From the NCBI GenBank assembly GCA_014898415.1, contig RCTD01000019.1, forward strand, positions 992,001 through 1,056,000: a DNA stretch of 64,000 nt, written 5' to 3'. The position numbers and the translations under genes were made by a program. Each line of letters starts with the position of its first letter. Position 1 is the stretch's first letter. This stretch comes from Stromatinia cepivora. Taxonomy: Eukaryota > Ascomycota > Leotiomycetes > Helotiales > Sclerotiniaceae. Below, in pieces: positions 59,339 to 64,000 of this stretch. The notes under the pieces are model-generated. The model was given only the letters and a program-made list of their open reading frames with translations. It was not told the DNA's origin and did no database searches.

Positions 59339-60556
59339 ATTATTCCTCATATGTTTTATTTTTCTTTCTCTATCTTTCGATTTTTGATTCCTTGGATTTA
59401 TTTAATATAACCAGAAGATAAATAAATGCAATTCCACACCTATTATTCGAAATTTTTTTATTTTTTTTAACTCAATTTCCTCCCATACTGGGCTTGGGGA
59501 AAGAGTTTATGTGAGTGAAATGTCAAATATGTCAATGTTAAATTATATATAGTGACCTCATCGTTTGATGTTAGAAATCCCAATTCAATAGCTTTGTGAT
59601 CCTCATAATCAGCATACAATTAATAATTATCAACAAGAAAATCTATCAGAAATATAAATCCTCCTCCTCTTCTATACGTTGCTCCGCTCCCTCTCTTCTG
59701 CCCTGCTCTTCTACTCTCCCATTCCATTCCTTTTACCAGCACCTATGCACCAAGCCCAGCCCAACCCAGCTCAACACAACTCAACATAGCACCTTCCCAC
59801 TCGCCACTAAAAGAAAACACAAATTATCAACCTCCCCCCATTCCCATCCAAGCCATCCAAACCAACCCGACTAAAAATCTCTATCCAACGACTTAAGGCC
59901 TCTACTTAGCTAGCAAATAACCGCAAGTAATCTATAAAGTAACTATATATTGGATAAATGATAATGGAGAGATAAGATCAAAAGACTTCGCGTGCACTTG
60001 CATCACGACTAGTGGTTTATACAGGAGAGCAGTACACTTTAATATTAGGGAAAATATTCGTATTCCGCGAGATAATCAATTGTTTATACTAGCATTCCTT
60101 GATTGGAATTTTCGAGCCGATGAATTGACGTATCAAAATTTAGACTACTGATTCATCCTCGTCATAGCGTGGTGCTTTTGATGTAAAATACCCACTGAGA
60201 AACTCACGCATTAAATAGCCACCGCAGTCCCCGGTCGACTGTCTCTATACACCTCAAGGCACCATTAAATTGTAGAATATTCAACCCCCTTCACCCCCTC
60301 CATCGATTCATGGCAGGCATGGCCCATGGTATTTGCGAACCCCGATACATTTATTCAGTTTTCTCTTCAGTACTGTATAATACATGTAACACATCAAATC
60401 CCAACCACAGCGTACAGGGGTAGGGGGATCCGGGGGCGGGGCTTTAGCCTGGGATAGTGGGTGATGTAGTCGCAAACGGATGTTGAGTGTGATGTTCAGA
60501 GCCGTGCGTCTGTTGAGTGAGAGAGGAGATAAATGTATACTGGAATTGACATTGCT

Positions 60557-60559
60557 GAA

Positions 60560-60594
<35 letters not shown>

Positions 60595-60673
60595 AGAAGA
60601 AGAAGAAGAAGAAGAAGAAGAAGAAGAAGAAGAAGAAGAAGAAGAAGAAGAAGAAGAAGAAGAAGAAGAAAAA
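60557..60673. repeat. (GAA)n trinucleotide repeat
   Basis: About 39 GAA triplets with one GAG-type interruption near 60571. In the three plus frames it gives poly-Lys, poly-Glu or poly-Arg; none belongs to a recognisable protein. Purine-only tracts of this length can form triplex DNA. Confidence 0.95.
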
Positions 60674-63600
60674 GCTGGGTTCTTGATAGTAAATCCGAAG
60701 ACTAACCTTGAAAAGTAGTGTTTACTATAGGGAGGGTCACTTTATCTTTAGTTTGTTCTTATGCTAATTTGATAGTTTTGACTTCTGGAATACTAGAATT
60801 GATATCGCTAATAGCTGGTGTCCAGACACGGAAAGCTGGATGCTTTGTGATTAGGTAGCGCGGTACTATTAATACCAGCCGTTAGGTACTAAATTGGAGG
60901 CAACTTATCCCCGAGAAGAGAAGGGAATGGGAGTTTAATACTAAGTCATTGGTCAAACAATCTCGTGAAAGCCAACAATGAAAGGCAAAGTCTCTATGAT
61001 TGATAGAATTGAAAGTACCTAGATCCCCTGTGATAGTGACTGGTTTAGTCGCAGTCACATTGCTTGGTGTTTCATGAATCTATAATTGAACTATTTCCCT
61101 TGCTGAAGAATCGTCAAACCTCCTTGGAGAGAGTCAATGAACGGCGCAAGAGGAGGAAAGAAATCTGAGGCCTCAACTAATGAAGGTGGGGGTTGAGTAG
61201 AATTCAATTCAAGCAAGCGGGAGAAAAGGAATAAAAGTCCAACAAGGTCGCCATTAAGGAGATTTTGATACGAACGATTTGATTCATTGATATATCTTAA
61301 ATAATCCATTCAAGCGCTTATTAAGAAATGAATCCAATGCCTGATATTTTGCCCCATTGATACTTCCCAACAATACGCATAGTGCTGTAGCTACTCCAAC
61401 GAGTTAAAGCCGCGATACTCTTTCCCTAACTTCACAAGCACAAACAAGAGTTTTTGGGACAACGCTGTAAATATCTTTACTCGAACTTGAAGATGGTATA
61501 CAATAATTTCGGTCTGATCGTAAAAAGCATGTATTAAAATGACCCGACTTTTAGCGAACCATGGTAACTTCAGGGCGGGAACAACTCCCTATTGAAATGA
61601 GTATGAGTCCCCTGAAAAATCAGTCGCCATCACACACGTGATTTGGCATCTTTTCTGTCGATGGATCGAAGCATTGATCAATAGACAAGTAGCCATATAG
61701 AAGGATTATGTACGCATGTTGATGGGGTGAACGGTTTCAATCATGTGTTTAATCACGTGACTTAAAACACCGTATTCTCGTTTCCAAGTCTCCTCGGTGA
61801 GGAAAGAAAATGTAGAAAAAGGATTGGTCTTAGGGACTCTTGTGCTAAAGAACAGAAAACCGATGATGGCGAAGTATCAAATACCGATCGTGTACATCTC
61901 ACGCACGATGGAAGACGTTACTACCACCAAATGGTGGCTGTGTTTCCAAGCGAATCATTATCAAAAGAGACTTGCGACGCCTCTTTTGCTTCTAGAACAT
62001 TAGGAAACTTTTCCCCACTTCTTGACTCAGCCAAAAATTTGAGGCTGCTTCAAAATTAATTCCAAGTTGAAATGGTAAATTGGTGATATGAAGCAAAGGA
62101 AAAGGAAATAAGAAACTGTATCTTGTCAAGCAAACCACGTCGCATATAACGCGAAAGAAATAAAATGGAGGATTATCGTCATAGCAGGCAAGATCCTTTG
62201 ATAATGCCATGAAATCATATAATCGAACCTTCATTTGTCAGCCTCATCCTCGTAAGGGGGGCGGAGGAGATGCTGTTCTCCTTGTAAGCAGAAAATCCCG
62301 AAAGGTATTCTCAAGCATGTGAAATGTAATGGTCGAACTTGTATACCTGATATTTCTTCTTTGTCTTTCGTGTTTCGTATTTCTTGGATGAGTAGACTTT
62401 GAGACAAGAATACAAATTTTGTGTTTCTGGGAAGAAATATGGGGCAAGTGGTGAAGGGGTTGGCTCGAGGTTGGCAATACGGAGTTAGAAAGGAGCAAAA
62501 AAGGTTGGAGAGGATGTGCAATGATATCATACGATTTAATGGAGACAAGGAGAAGAGGAGGGCATTTCCGATCTGATAAGCAAATTCTGATTGAATACGT
62601 AGCTACTCATTGCTTCATACAAATCAATTGGTAAGAAATGGAGAAATGGAGACATGGAGAAATGGAGTGCGTAAAATTAAATTGTGTAGCTCGAGTGGAA
62701 AAGCTTGTGCTTGAATTGAATATATTGATGATGGGAATTGACCAATTAAAGAATAGTGGATGTAGGTACAGTACGGAGTACAACGTGTATAGATTTTGTG
62801 CTTCGTTGGATGTAACTATAAGGATATTCTACTGTACATTGTACTCCGTACATATGTACCTTCGTTGCCTAATAAGCATTTGAATTGAAACATAAAAATG
62901 GATATAAAAGATAAAGAATGGGAAGAAGACCTGTATCAGGGATAGGCAGTATTGATTTTTGGCCCGTTGAAACACCCAAGAGGCAAAATGACCGGGTGGT
63001 TATGTGGAGAGTCAGAGCTGGGAGAGAAGGATGGATAAATGATTTTAGTAGCCGGTGATCTTTTTTGTGAGAGTAAAAATAAGAGAAGATGTAGATATCT
63101 ATCTTTTGCATTAATTGTTCTGTATTATTTATTGATTTATAAAATCAAACAGGCAATTGATGTGTATATTTGATTGATGGTCATGAATTCAGTGTTACCA
63201 TTGCTTTTTTCCCAGCCTTCAACTAAGCCCAAATGATTTGCTTGCCGATGCTAGAAAGTTCCAAAATTGAATCCAATATCTTCCCTAAAACGGCAGAAGA
63301 TAACTGTACAACATCCTGAAGAAGACATAGAGTTAGAGACGGGCAACTTTTCATTATTACAAGTAGCTTGACACTTTTCTCTCACGAACCAAGAGTCAAG
63401 AAAGAAGATACCTAGCTAACTAATAATAATAAATGAGAACCTTTTCATCGTAAATGTTAAAATACCAAAATATAATTCAAATACGAACAATTGCCTCATT
63501 CCATAAATATCTACCTAGATATTCTCACAAATCATTAAAAATATCCTCTTTTGATTCACCTTCGTGTTTATATTTGTATTGGTTGTTTTCACAAATGCCA

Positions 63601-63906
63601 TATATATATACATAAAAAATAATACAAATCTCTAAACAACAAACTGAATCTAACTGCGCCGCTCACAAACTGTTTAACCTTTTTCTTGTCAAGTCATCTT
63701 CTCCGTTCAGGACACAAAGATTGGAAATCCAAATCTGGGCACGGTCCAACTTAGCAACCACCGATTCATTCTTCCTTTAACCTACCTTGTATCTACATTA
63801 TCTCCTGTTTTGGAGAATCCAATACACAATTCTATAACCCTTCATTCAACATCGACATTATACGTTCGAGTTGCAGCTCTTGTTAAAGCTGTGAATCTCG
63901 ACATCA

Positions 63907-64000
63907 ATGACGCAGTTATTTCACACTTCATCCCCGAATCCTCTTCCTTCCAATAACGAGAAGCGAAACTTGTCCGGTTCCTCGATGTCGTCGAATAAGC
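63907..64000 (+). CDS. 5' end of a gene running off the right edge
   Basis: ATG at 63907 opens a frame that continues to the window end. It reads MTQLFHTSSPNPLPSNNEKR and then a Ser-rich stretch, 31 codons in all. It is preceded by a CT-rich leader as for other genes here. Product unknown; the N-terminus looks disordered, as in regulators or kinases. The call rests on an open frame and context only. Confidence 0.4.
   Translation, partial: MTQLFHTSSPNPLPSNNEKRNLSGSSMSSNK

Larger units (their letters stand above)
58966..63906. other. Long intergenic region before the right-edge gene
   Basis: Apart from the two microsatellites listed, I find no supported gene. The ORFs at 61091-61309, 61797-62003 and 62231-62548 are short and lack motifs. 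The last few hundred bases are C/T-rich and likely the promoter and leader of the gene starting at 63907. Confidence 0.45.

Noticed and set aside
60480..60718. ORFs with long poly-Lys or poly-Glu
   Set aside because: They are translations of the (GAA)n microsatellite in different frames.

Overview
The window is nuclear DNA of a filamentous ascomycete, most likely a leotiomycete of the Botrytis/Sclerotinia type. The evidence is short introns (mostly 50-140 nt, GTAHGT donor, CTAAC-like branch sites), genes of typical fungal families (copper-fist, Zn2Cys6, a Yap1-type bZIP, TSR2), moderate-GC gene blocks, and long A+T-rich islands of decayed transposons that look like repeat-induced point mutation (RIP). 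Species assignment is inference.

Layout. From 0.9 to 9.2 kb lie an ankyrin/RCC1/BTB protein (IBtk type, minus), a SET-domain protein (minus) and a small two-exon membrane protein (plus). From 9.2 to 13.9 kb I see no gene. From 13.9 to 20.6 kb are two transcription factors on the plus strand, a copper-fist protein and an Rgt1/COL-26-like Zn2Cys6 protein. From 20.6 to 23.7 kb there are only minisatellites. From 23.7 to 25.1 kb is a secreted M14 carboxypeptidase gene broken by two frameshifts and a TGG-to-TGA stop. From 25.9 to 27.6 kb is an A+T-rich Tc1/mariner relic carrying a nested solo LTR. From 28.1 to 39.5 kb is a conventional block: an HSL-type lipase/esterase (minus) divergent from TSR2 (plus), and a BSD-domain protein (minus) divergent from a Yap1/Bap1-type redox bZIP regulator (plus).

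From 39.5 to 44.2 kb lies gene-poor DNA with one proline-rich repeat ORF. From 44.2 to 52.8 kb is a transposon island whose boundaries can be read directly. A 551-bp non-autonomous hAT element (44186-44736) and a 7.6-kb hAT element (45236-52834) share the TIR TAGGCTGCGCAA and each has a perfect 8-bp target duplication. The large one keeps a minus-strand relic of the hAT dimerisation domain. Inside it is a nested 1,965-bp LTR element with two 163-bp LTRs and a TATAA target duplication. From 52.8 to 64 kb is mostly non-coding, with one orphan ORF, a roughly 200-bp tandem duplication, microsatellites and the first codons of a gene that runs off the right edge.

Functionally, the regulators point to copper homeostasis, glucose/sugar response and oxidative-stress response. 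There is no sign of a secondary-metabolite cluster: the neighbours are unrelated housekeeping and regulatory genes. I did not find a clearly novel molecular system. The most informative structures are the nested transposon stratigraphy, the pseudogenised peptidase, and two introns whose length is a multiple of three and which a plain ORF call would translate through. All exon boundaries are predictions from splice signals plus reading-frame closure; none is backed by transcript data.
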